Of a DNA stretch of 16,374 nt, positions 7,171 through 13,532 are shown piece after piece. Origin of the DNA: DASPXY01 sp038227745 (lineage in GTDB: Bacteria > Planctomycetota > Planctomycetia > Gemmatales > Gemmataceae). A model generated the notes under the pieces. It searched no databases. It was not told where the DNA came from and saw only the letters and a program-made list of their open reading frames with translations. The position numbers and the translations under genes were made by a program. Positions within the stretch are counted from its first letter, which is position 1. Every line of letters starts with the position of its first letter. The stretch lies in NCBI GenBank assembly GCA_038227745.1, contig JBBRPS010000128.1, forward strand, positions 1-16,374. The letters run 5' to 3'.

Positions 7171-7206
7171 GGTTCGTAGTTCCGCCTACAGGCGGAACTA
7201 CGAACC
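7171..7206. repeat. Perfect 16-bp hairpin after the ThuA-like gene
   Basis: GGTTCGTAGTTCCGCC (7171-7186) and its exact reverse complement (7191-7206) flank a TACA loop, 20 bp after the ThuA stop codon. No T-tract follows (CCCACCCCCC), so it is not a standard intrinsic terminator. The sequence resembles dispersed planctomycete repeats I recall (GTAGTTCCGCCT...AGGCGGAACTAC). It may act in transcript stability or as a binding site. Confidence 0.75.
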
Positions 7207-7351
7207 CCACCCCCCGGTTATGCCGCGCTTGCCGGCCTTTCCTCCCCCTCGCTCCTGTCGGTCCACCCCCTGCCCGCACGCCCTCTATTCGCCGGCCGAC
7301 CACGGCGGTAGACTAGCGCTACCTGTCCGCCCGCTCGACCGAGGGCCGCCG

Positions 7352-8866
7352 ATGAAACCGCTCCTCGCCGTGACCGTAACGCTGACGCTGGCCCTGGCAA
7401 CTGCCTCGCCGCAGGGCGAGCCGCCGCGCCTCTATACCAACCCCACGCCGCCCACGCGCTACGCCCTCGACCGGCTCAACCTGACCCTCGCCTGGAGCCA
7501 CCGCATCAAGACCGGCGGCCAGCGCGACGGGTTGAACACCATCCAGTTCATGCCGGGCCGCGACAACCTACGCCTCGTGGTGCAGACGTTCCAGGGCGAC
7601 GTCATCGTCCTGGACGCGGAGACCGGCGACACGGTCTGGCGCGCCGCCGTCGGCACCCCCTACACGGTCGCCCGCCCCGTCGCCTTCAACGCGCGTTCCC
7701 TCTTCACCACGCGCAAGGAGCAGATTTACGTGCTCGACCGGGAGACCGGCAAGCAGCTGCTCTACGGCATCGACAAGGACAGCAAACTCCACAACTACGG
7801 CATGCCGCTCGAGAGCGTGCCGTCCGCCGGGCTGGCCGCCGACAACGAGAACGTCTACGTGTGCATGGAGTCGTACGTCGCCGCCTACTTCGTCCCGGGA
7901 TCCTTCGCGGGCCGGCGCGTGGCCACCCAGGAGAGCGAGGCCGACGAGTCGAAGGACGTCGCCTCGGCGCAGCTGCGCCTCGACTGGACCAGGAAGCTAG
8001 CCCCGCAGGTGTTCAGCCAGCCGCCCCTGGTCACGCGCGACTACGTCGGCCTGCTCGCCACCGACGGCACGATCATCGAAGTGTCCGTCCTGGAAGGGAT
8101 CGAGAGCTCGCGCTACCAGGTCGAGAGACCGGTGACGGCGCGGGCGGCCCAGCACGGCAACATGGCCTACCTCGGCTCCACGGACTACCATCTCTACGCC
8201 TTCGACCTGGCGCGCGGGCGGCTCGCCTGGCGGTTCTCCGCGGCGGGGCCGGTCGTGAGGCCGGTTCACGCCACGGACCGCGACGTGTATGTGTCTCCCG
8301 AGCGCGTCGGCCTCTACCGCCTCCATCGGGCGACCGGCGCGGAGCGCTGGCTCAACCGCGACGCCGAGTATTTCCTGGCGACCAACGGAAAGTTCGTGTA
8401 CGCCACCGACCGTTTCGGCAACCTCCTCGTGCTGGACTACCACCGCGGCACTACCCTCGCCCGCTACGACACGCGCGACTTCACGGTCCTCGTCCCCAAC
8501 GAGATGACGGACCGGCTCTACCTGGCGGCCCACAACGGCCTGATCGTCTGCCTGCACCACCGCGACTTCCCCAAGCCCCTCGCGGTGACCGACCTTTCCG
8601 GCGAGGAAGGTAACGGCAAGTCCCCGCCCAAGAAGGGCGAGGAAAAGAAGGACGGCAAGATGGACCCTGGGATGAAGGACGGTGACAAGAAGGACGGTGA
8701 CAAGAAGGACGCCAACAAGAAGAACGCCGACAAGAAGGACGCCGCCCTGCCGGCCGGCGTGGAGGAGCGGCCCGCGCCGTGGCGGAGCGCCACGGTGGCC
8801 CCGGGCATCGACCGCTTCCCCGTTCTGCGCCGCCCGGACGCGGCGCTCCTCGGGAAGCGCTCGTGA
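7352..8866 (+). CDS. Exported PQQ-like beta-propeller protein with Lys-rich tail
   Basis: 504 residues from the ATG at 7352, which is followed at once by a signal peptide (MKPLLAVTVTLTLALATAS). At least six PQQ/BamB-type blades are visible: DVIVLDAETGDTVWRAAVG (83-101), QIYVLDRETGKQLL (124-137), LYAFDLARGRLAWRF (281-295), LYRLHRATGAERWL (321-334), NLLVLDYHRGTTLARYD (357-373) and GLIVCLHHRD (396-405). After the propeller comes a low-complexity Lys/Asp stretch (about 425-463) with four 5-residue repeats (DKKDG, DKKDA, NKKNA, DKKDA), then a short conserved-looking tail. A periplasmic scaffold or sensor role is inferred; PQQ cofactor binding is not implied. The TGA stop overlaps the GTG start of the permease gene (GTGA), so the two are translationally coupled. 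Confidence 0.85.
   Translation: MKPLLAVTVTLTLALATASPQGEPPRLYTNPTPPTRYALDRLNLTLAWSHRIKTGGQRDGLNTIQFMPGRDNLRLVVQTFQGDVIVLDAETGDTVWRAAVGTPYTVARPVAFNARSLFTTRKEQIYVLDRETGKQLLYGIDKDSKLHNYGMPLESVPSAGLAADNENVYVCMESYVAAYFVPGSFAGRRVATQESEADESKDVASAQLRLDWTRKLAPQVFSQPPLVTRDYVGLLATDGTIIEVSVLEGIESSRYQVERPVTARAAQHGNMAYLGSTDYHLYAFDLARGRLAWRFSAAGPVVRPVHATDRDVYVSPERVGLYRLHRATGAERWLNRDAEYFLATNGKFVYATDRFGNLLVLDYHRGTTLARYDTRDFTVLVPNEMTDRLYLAAHNGLIVCLHHRDFPKPLAVTDLSGEEGNGKSPPKKGEEKKDGKMDPGMKDGDKKDGDKKDANKKNADKKDAALPAGVEERPAPWRSATVAPGIDRFPVLRRPDAALLGKRS
8681..8740 (+). repeat. Four 15-bp tandem repeats within the propeller gene
   Basis: Four consecutive 15-bp units (GGTGACAAGAAGGAC twice exactly, then two variants starting GCC) encode the DKKDG/NKKNA pentapeptide run. 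Being in-frame, copy-number changes would lengthen or shorten the basic linker without breaking the gene. Confidence 0.85.
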
Positions 8867-10533
8867 CCGGCAGGCGCTTCGCAGCGCTCGCGGGGCTGCT
8901 CGTCCTCGTCGCCCTGCCCCTGCTCGCCCCGCTGCTGGAGTTGCTGCGGTTGCTCGACCGCCTCGCCCATCTCGCGGGCAACACGCTTCTGCTGGTCGGC
9001 GGCACCCTCGCGCTCGCCCTGCCCCTGGGGACCGCCGCCGCCGTACTCCTGTTCCGCACCGACTTGCCGCTGCGGCGCGGCCTGCGCAGCCTCACCGTCC
9101 TGGCGCTCTTCGTGCCGCTGCCGCTGCTGACTTCCGCCTGGCAGGCCGCCCTCGGCTCCGGCGGCTGGCTGGCCGCGCTGTGGCACGACGCGCCGGGCCG
9201 CCCCTGGGCCTCTGGGCTGGGGCCGGCGATCTGGATCCACGCCATCGCCGCCCTGCCGTGGGTGGTCCTCATCGTCGGCCTGGGGCTGACCTGGGTCGAG
9301 GGGGAACTGGAGGAGGACGCCACCCTGGCCGCGGGGCGGTGGCGGGCGCTGTGGCGCGTGACGCTGCCGCGCTGCCGGGCTGCCCTCGGCGCCGCCGCCC
9401 TGTGGGTCGGACTGCAGACCGCCTCCGAGATCACGGTCACCGACGCGATGCAGGTCCGCACCTTCGCGGAGGAGGTGTACCTGGAATTCTGGCAGGGCGG
9501 CGCCGATGCCCTGGCTCGCGCGGCCGCCGTCTCCCTCCCCGCGGTGGCCGCCGTCGCCGTGCTGCTCCGGTGGGCCTTGCCGCGCCTGGAGCGCGCCCTG
9601 CCGCCGCTGCCGTCGCTGCTCACCCCGCCACGCCCTTACCCCCTCGGCCGCGCCCGCTGGTCGTGTCTCGCGCTCGTGCTGGCCGGCTTGCTGCTGCTCG
9701 TGGGCGTTCCCCTCGCCAGCCTGTTGTGGAGAGCGGGCCTGCACGGCACTCCGCGGACCTGGTCGGCCGAGCAGGTGGGCGAGCGCGTGCTGCTCGTCGC
9801 CGAGACGGAAGGCGGGACGCTGGCCCAGAGCCTCCTGTTCGCGCTCCTCGCCGGCGGACTGACCGTCGCGGCCGCGCTCCAACTCTGCTGGTTGTCGCTG
9901 GATGCCGCCTGGTTCCGCGGAGTGCTGCTGTGGCTGACGGCGGTACTGTGGGCCGTGCCCGGCCCGGTGGTCGGAGCCGGCCTGAAGGGACTCATCCAGG
10001 CGTTCGTGGAGTGGTCGCCCCAGGGGCCGCTGGCGGTCGCGCTCTACTACGGGCCGTCGCCCGCTCCCGTCCTCTGGGCCAACCTGCTCCGCTTTCTGCC
10101 CTGTGCCGTGGCGGTCCTCTGGCCGGTCGTGCGCCTCCTGCCGTGGGAGCTGCGCGACAGTACGCGGGTAGACGGGGCGACCCCCGGTCAGGAGTTCCGC
10201 CACGTCGTCTGGCCGCTGACGAGGCGGGCCGCGCTGGGGGCGGTGCTGGTCGTCACCGCGCTGTCGCTGGGGGAGGTCGGCGCGGCGGCGATGCGCGTCG
10301 AGACGCCGGGCTGGCAGACTTTCGCGCACGTCCTCTTCGATCGGATGCACTACGGCGTTCAGGACGTCGTGGCCGCCCTGTGTCTGCTCCTCCTCGCCGC
10401 GGTGGTGGCCGCGGCGGGGGCGCTGGCCGGGCTGGTGCTGCTCGTCCGCCTCAGCCGTTCTCTTCGAGGAAGTCGGCGAGGGGCAGCTCGACCGGCTCTT
10501 CCTGCTGGGCACTCCGCGCCACCGCCTCGGTGA
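8863..10533 (+). CDS. Fused two-domain ABC transporter permease (Fe3+/thiamine-type)
   Basis: 556 residues. The start is set at the GTG at 8863, inside the TGA of the upstream gene, with GGGAAG about 9 nt before it; an in-frame ATG at 8779 would need 88 bp of overlap with no gain in recognisable sequence. Two BPD_transp_1 units in tandem give roughly twelve membrane helices. Each carries the EAA loop that docks the ATPase: EEDATLAAGRWRALWRVTLPR (150-170) and RDSTRVDGATPG..HVVWPL (431-452). ASEITVTDAMQVRTFAEEVYLEF (188-209) and SLGEVGAAAMRVETPGW (468-484) match the FbpB/ThiP-type pattern for iron or thiamine import. The substrate cannot be fixed. The ATPase and the solute-binding protein are not in the window, and the gene converges on the Gfo/Idh gene with an 83-bp overlap. 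Confidence 0.88.
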   Translation: MTGRRFAALAGLLVLVALPLLAPLLELLRLLDRLAHLAGNTLLLVGGTLALALPLGTAAAVLLFRTDLPLRRGLRSLTVLALFVPLPLLTSAWQAALGSGGWLAALWHDAPGRPWASGLGPAIWIHAIAALPWVVLIVGLGLTWVEGELEEDATLAAGRWRALWRVTLPRCRAALGAAALWVGLQTASEITVTDAMQVRTFAEEVYLEFWQGGADALARAAAVSLPAVAAVAVLLRWALPRLERALPPLPSLLTPPRPYPLGRARWSCLALVLAGLLLLVGVPLASLLWRAGLHGTPRTWSAEQVGERVLLVAETEGGTLAQSLLFALLAGGLTVAAALQLCWLSLDAAWFRGVLLWLTAVLWAVPGPVVGAGLKGLIQAFVEWSPQGPLAVALYYGPSPAPVLWANLLRFLPCAVAVLWPVVRLLPWELRDSTRVDGATPGQEFRHVVWPLTRRAALGAVLVVTALSLGEVGAAAMRVETPGWQTFAHVLFDRMHYGVQDVVAALCLLLLAAVVAAAGALAGLVLLVRLSRSLRGSRRGAARPALPAGHSAPPPR

Positions 10534-11539
10534 ACTCCATGTACGCCACGCCGGTCGCCAGGTCGGTGAAGCGGACCGGGCTGCCGGTGCGGATCGCCGC
10601 GACGAACTCCTCCTCGACGCGCCAGCCGCCGGCCTTCTCGGGCGCGATGGGGATCTCGACCAGCTCGTCCGCCTTGCCCGCCCGGTGGCCGTGCTTCAGG
10701 CTCGCGCCGCGGATGCGGTCGGTCTGCAGGTCGTAGTGCAGCACGCCCTCGGTGCCGTAGAGGTGGATGCCCATGCCCTGGCCGAACGGCGTCACGCCGC
10801 TGAAGTGGTACGTCGCCCGGGCGCCGTTCTCCAGGACGGCGAGCACCTGCACGCTGTCGGGCGTGCCGACCGGGCGGCGAACGCCGCTCTCCGGGTCGAT
10901 GCGCGACGGCAGGAAGGCGTGGACCTGCGCCAGCACGCGGACCGGCGGCGGCACCCAGCGCAGCAGCGTCTCGTGGAGGATGCCCAGGGTGAGCATGTTG
11001 AAGCCGGACAGCGCCAGGTCCTGCCGCCAGGACAGCGGGGCCGCGGGGTCGGCCAGGGCAGCGTTGAGGCTGAAGACGTGGGCCTCGCGCAGCTCGCCGA
11101 GGAACTCGGAGCGGATCAGCCCGACCATGACCTCTCCGCCCTTCAGACCGAACGGACTGGGGACAACCTGGGTGACGAGGGTCGGGTGCTTCGTGGCGGC
11201 GGCCAGCATGCGGTGGGCCTCGGCGGCGCCCATGCTCAGGCGCGCCTCCGTCAGGACGTGCTTGCCGGCGGCGAGCGCCGCGAGCAGGATCGGGCAGTGC
11301 AGATACGGCCAGGTGCCGACGACGATCGCATCGACGTCGGGGTCGGCGACGACCTGCTCCCAGTGCGCGTAGGTGCGCGGGATGTGGTACTCGTGGGCGA
11401 TGGCTTCGGTGGACTCGGGCCGGCGGTTGCAAACGGCGACGAGGTTGACGTCGGGCAGGGCCAGCAGGCCGGGGATGTGCCGCGAGCGGGTGTTGGCCCC
11501 GGCGCCGATCAGGCCGACGCGCAGAGGAGAGTGTGCCAT
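10451..11539 (-). CDS. Gfo/Idh/MocA-family protein with altered EKP motif
   Basis: 362 residues; the ATG at 11539 has GAGG about 7 nt upstream. The N-terminal Rossmann domain starts VGLIGAGANTRSRH (8-21), a dinucleotide-binding glycine motif, and continues with DVDAIVVGTWPYLHCP (68-83). The next motif, usually GKHVLCEKP, reads GKHVLTEARLSM (92-103), so the Lys that contacts cofactor and substrate is replaced by Ala-Arg. The C-terminal domain (about 125-345) follows the family: LGILHET at the usual catalytic His position (H189) and YGTEGVLHYD (261-270). The family oxidises sugar-type hydroxyls with NAD(P) in the cytosol. With the Lys missing, this protein may use an altered mechanism or lack dehydrogenase activity. 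Its 3' end overlaps the convergent permease gene. Confidence 0.88.
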   Translation of the reverse strand: MAHSPLRVGLIGAGANTRSRHIPGLLALPDVNLVAVCNRRPESTEAIAHEYHIPRTYAHWEQVVADPDVDAIVVGTWPYLHCPILLAALAAGKHVLTEARLSMGAAEAHRMLAAATKHPTLVTQVVPSPFGLKGGEVMVGLIRSEFLGELREAHVFSLNAALADPAAPLSWRQDLALSGFNMLTLGILHETLLRWVPPPVRVLAQVHAFLPSRIDPESGVRRPVGTPDSVQVLAVLENGARATYHFSGVTPFGQGMGIHLYGTEGVLHYDLQTDRIRGASLKHGHRAGKADELVEIPIAPEKAGGWRVEEEFVAAIRTGSPVRFTDLATGVAYMEFTEAVARSAQQEEPVELPLADFLEENG

Positions 11540-11616
11540 GAGATCCTCACGAGGGAAAAGTCTGCGTAACGGGGCGAGGCCGCCGAGCGGCGCGCCTCTG
11601 CTTCGGTCCCAGCCCG

Positions 11617-13086
11617 CTACTCCAGGTTTGCCGTCAGGTCGTTCAAATCCTGGGGAATGACATCGTGACGGTTCAGGACGGCCCGCTGCTCGGCGTCCAG
11701 CACCGGGGCGACTCCGACATATTGCACTTTCCACGCCCGGTATTTCGGCATCAGATCCAGGAACCGACTGACATGACCTTTGAAGTTGTTGACGTCCGAC
11801 AGCAACTTTGACGGCGACCGCTTGCACGAACCAAACCGGATGGCCTCGTCCGCCTCGTTCACGGCGACCAGGTCGATCTCCGTGTCGCCCCGGTCCCAAT
11901 AGCCCTGCACTCGCTGGCTGAGGGGGAAATCGCCTGCCCCTTTGCGGCTCCGCTCTTCGTACAACTGCCCGACGAGCTTCTCCAAGGCTCCGCCCTCAAC
12001 GTCCTCCAGCCGTTGGTCGGCTTCTTTGACGAGCTGTTCGACCGGGCGGAAAGCGATCGCCGATACCGGGTTGGCCAACGCCGCCAGCCAGGACCGGAGA
12101 AAGTTGTCGGTCACATAATACCGGCTGCGCTTGGCCTCGGGCTTGGCGAACACCGGCAGCTTCTTCTCGATCAGCCGGAAGCGCTCGATCAAGACCTTGA
12201 GGTAACCGCCGATCTGCGTATCCGGGTTGCCGCTGGCCTCCCGGATCGCCCGGACGAGTTCGTTGTGCATTCGGCCAGGATTGCGAGCGACGAACTTCAA
12301 GACCACGTCGTACCGCCCGCGCAGTTCCCGGAGAAACCAGTTCTCGGCCTCCGTGCGGAGCGGCGACGAGCTCTCGAAGAAGATGCGACGGAGCAGGCTC
12401 GGGCGGTCCGCCGCCAGCACGCCCTGCTCATAACAATCCCGGTAGAATTTCGGGACGCCCTCGAACAGGTTCCACAGAAACAGGAGCCGCTGAGGCGAAG
12501 TGTCGGCATGGTCCCGCAAGATCGCGAGCAGTGAGCCGGCATCCAGATGCGTCAGTTCGACGGTGTCGGTGACGCGGTTGTACAGGGGGGCCGTCCGGTC
12601 TTCGAGCAGGGCCGTCATCTCGGTATGGATCGACCCGAGGACGATCAACCCTCCAGGCACCACAGCGGCCTTGGCGGCCAGCCGATCCACCGCCGCCTGC
12701 AAGAAGGAGCAGAACTCTTCGTACCCCTTCCGGTTGAAATACTGGAACTCATCGAGGACCAACACGTACCCGCCTTCGGCCATGGCCTCCAACAGTTTGG
12801 CCAGTTGGGCAAGGTCTTTCGGCCGGGGGTAACGGTCGGCCGGCACCCGGAAAGTCTCCAGTCCGTCGTTCACTGCTGAGATTACCCCGGCAGGCTCGGA
12901 GTCCGGTATTTGGACATAGAAAAGCGGTTGTCTGGAATGGATGGCCTCCATCGCTTGCTGGATCAGGGTGGTCTTCCCGATCCGCCGACGGCCGGTAACC
13001 TTGGCAAAGAACCAGCGCCGGCGAGCCAGCATTTCCGCCAAGGTCGCCAACTGGTCTTTGCGACCATAAAACTTCCAGGGCTTCAT
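11617..13086 (-). CDS. AAA ATPase with DUF234-like C-terminal domain (archaeal-ATPase type)
   Basis: 489 residues from the ATG at 13086 (MKPWKFYGRKDQLATL), the usual family beginning; an in-frame ATG at 13098 adds four residues, and neither has a clear ribosome binding site. The N-terminal P-loop domain (about 1-230) has Walker A GRRRIGKTT (32-40), Walker B YVLVLDEFQYF (107-117) and a sensor-like strand LIVLGSI (147-153). A winged-helix-like stretch (about 255-335) ends in the family signature YYVTDNFLRSWL (323-333). The C-terminus (about 365-450) resembles DUF234/PD-(D/E)XK folds: GDTEIDLVAVN (400-410), then FGSCKRS (418-424) where relatives usually read ECK. Such ATPases are common in archaea and mobile regions, and their role is unsettled. 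The base composition looks less GC-rich than its neighbours, suggesting transfer. Confidence 0.87.
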   Translation of the reverse strand: MKPWKFYGRKDQLATLAEMLARRRWFFAKVTGRRRIGKTTLIQQAMEAIHSRQPLFYVQIPDSEPAGVISAVNDGLETFRVPADRYPRPKDLAQLAKLLEAMAEGGYVLVLDEFQYFNRKGYEEFCSFLQAAVDRLAAKAAVVPGGLIVLGSIHTEMTALLEDRTAPLYNRVTDTVELTHLDAGSLLAILRDHADTSPQRLLFLWNLFEGVPKFYRDCYEQGVLAADRPSLLRRIFFESSSPLRTEAENWFLRELRGRYDVVLKFVARNPGRMHNELVRAIREASGNPDTQIGGYLKVLIERFRLIEKKLPVFAKPEAKRSRYYVTDNFLRSWLAALANPVSAIAFRPVEQLVKEADQRLEDVEGGALEKLVGQLYEERSRKGAGDFPLSQRVQGYWDRGDTEIDLVAVNEADEAIRFGSCKRSPSKLLSDVNNFKGHVSRFLDLMPKYRAWKVQYVGVAPVLDAEQRAVLNRHDVIPQDLNDLTANLE

Positions 13087-13102
13087 AGGAGGCCCCATAA
13101 GG

Positions 13103-13139
13103 TAAAGCGGCTTTATCTAAAAGAAGTAACACGGCTTTA
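13103..13139 (-). promoter_or_regulatory. AT-rich leader of the ATPase gene with repeated palindromic boxes
   Basis: TAAAGC-G-GCTTTA (13103-13115) is a perfect palindrome with one central base. Its right half, CGGCTTTA (13108-13115), recurs 24 bp away (13132-13139) in GTAACACGGCTTTAC, itself a weaker palindrome. Both lie 17-53 bp upstream of the ATPase start in the most AT-rich stretch of the window. The arrangement resembles paired operator half-sites overlapping a promoter, but no regulator or clear -10/-35 pair can be assigned. Confidence 0.45.
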
Positions 13140-13162
13140 CTTTATACGGCTGACTCCGGCAA

Positions 13163-13327
13163 TCAAGAACAAGCTGTTTGTCCCAACACGATCTCAAGGG
13201 TTCCCCGGTCATAGGTCAGCCGGATGGCGGGTCGCTCGCCGAAGATCCGCAGGAGGCGCTCGTAAGTGCGCCAATCGACGCCTTGCAGGATCAGCCGCTG
13301 CGCGGTCGGGGCTTGTGCCGTTGACAT
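13163..13327 (-). pseudogene. Truncated Uma2-family (PD-(D/E)XK) endonuclease remnant
   Basis: 54 codons from an ATG at 13327 preceded by GGAAGGAAA. The product keeps the Uma2 N-terminus, with LILQGVDWRTYERLLRIFG (12-30) and RPAIRLTYDRGTLEIV (32-47), then runs out into eight unrelated residues and a TGA. Full-length Uma2 proteins have about 180-200 residues, with the catalytic E/D...D...ExK further on, so the nuclease core is missing. The break point lies where the AT-richer ATPase leader begins, which suggests the ATPase segment replaced the 3' part. The rest of the Uma2 gene was not found beyond the ATPase gene (11540-11616). The start, ribosome binding site and an upstream palindrome are intact, so a short peptide could still be made. 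Confidence 0.7.
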
Positions 13328-13356
13328 GCGTTTCCTTCCTTCCGGGACGACATTCC

Positions 13357-13381
13357 CTAGTACACCGCGGCGGTGTACTAG
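13357..13381. promoter_or_regulatory. Perfect 25-nt operator-like palindrome upstream of the Uma2 remnant
   Basis: CTAGTACACCGC (13357-13368) and GCGGTGTACTAG (13370-13381) are exact reverse complements around a single G, 29 bp upstream of the Uma2 ATG. The compact size, odd centre and position between promoter and start suit a dimeric repressor site. It could instead be one more dispersed palindrome, since it borders the second bipartite element. Confidence 0.55.
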
Positions 13382-13385
13382 TATC

Positions 13386-13470
13386 CCGACACGCTCGACT
13401 TGTAGGGTGGGCACTGCCCACCGGGTAGCGACTGGTGGGCAGTGCCCACCCTACAGGTCGAGCGTGTCGG
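13386..13470. repeat. Bipartite palindromic (REP/MITE-like) element, copy 2, with longer arms
   Basis: The core arms 13401-13422 and 13434-13455 are identical to those of copy 1 at 1740-1812, but the centre is only 11 nt and different in sequence. Here the symmetry extends outward: CCGACACGCTCGAC (13386-13399) and GTCGAGCGTGTCGG (13457-13470) are perfect complements, giving 37-nt arms with one mismatch. ACTAGT then lies three bases beyond each side (13377-13382 and 13474-13479). It lies between the Uma2 remnant and the stop of the membrane/TPR gene. Confidence 0.85.
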
Positions 13471-13532
13471 CCCACTAGTCCATGATCGAGCGGGGGCGCG
13501 GGCCAATCAAAGAGGCACACGCCGCCCCCCGG

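Noticed and set aside
8518..10736. Long open frames (over 600 codons) on both strands across the permease gene
   Set aside because: They are low-complexity Arg/Ala/Gln-rich shadows; the permease frame alone shows membrane helices and two EAA loops.
11617..13327. A complete restriction or toxin-antitoxin defence system made of Uma2 and the ATPase
   Set aside because: Uma2 lacks its catalytic part, no methyltransferase or antitoxin is present, and the two genes look joined by insertion rather than as an operon.
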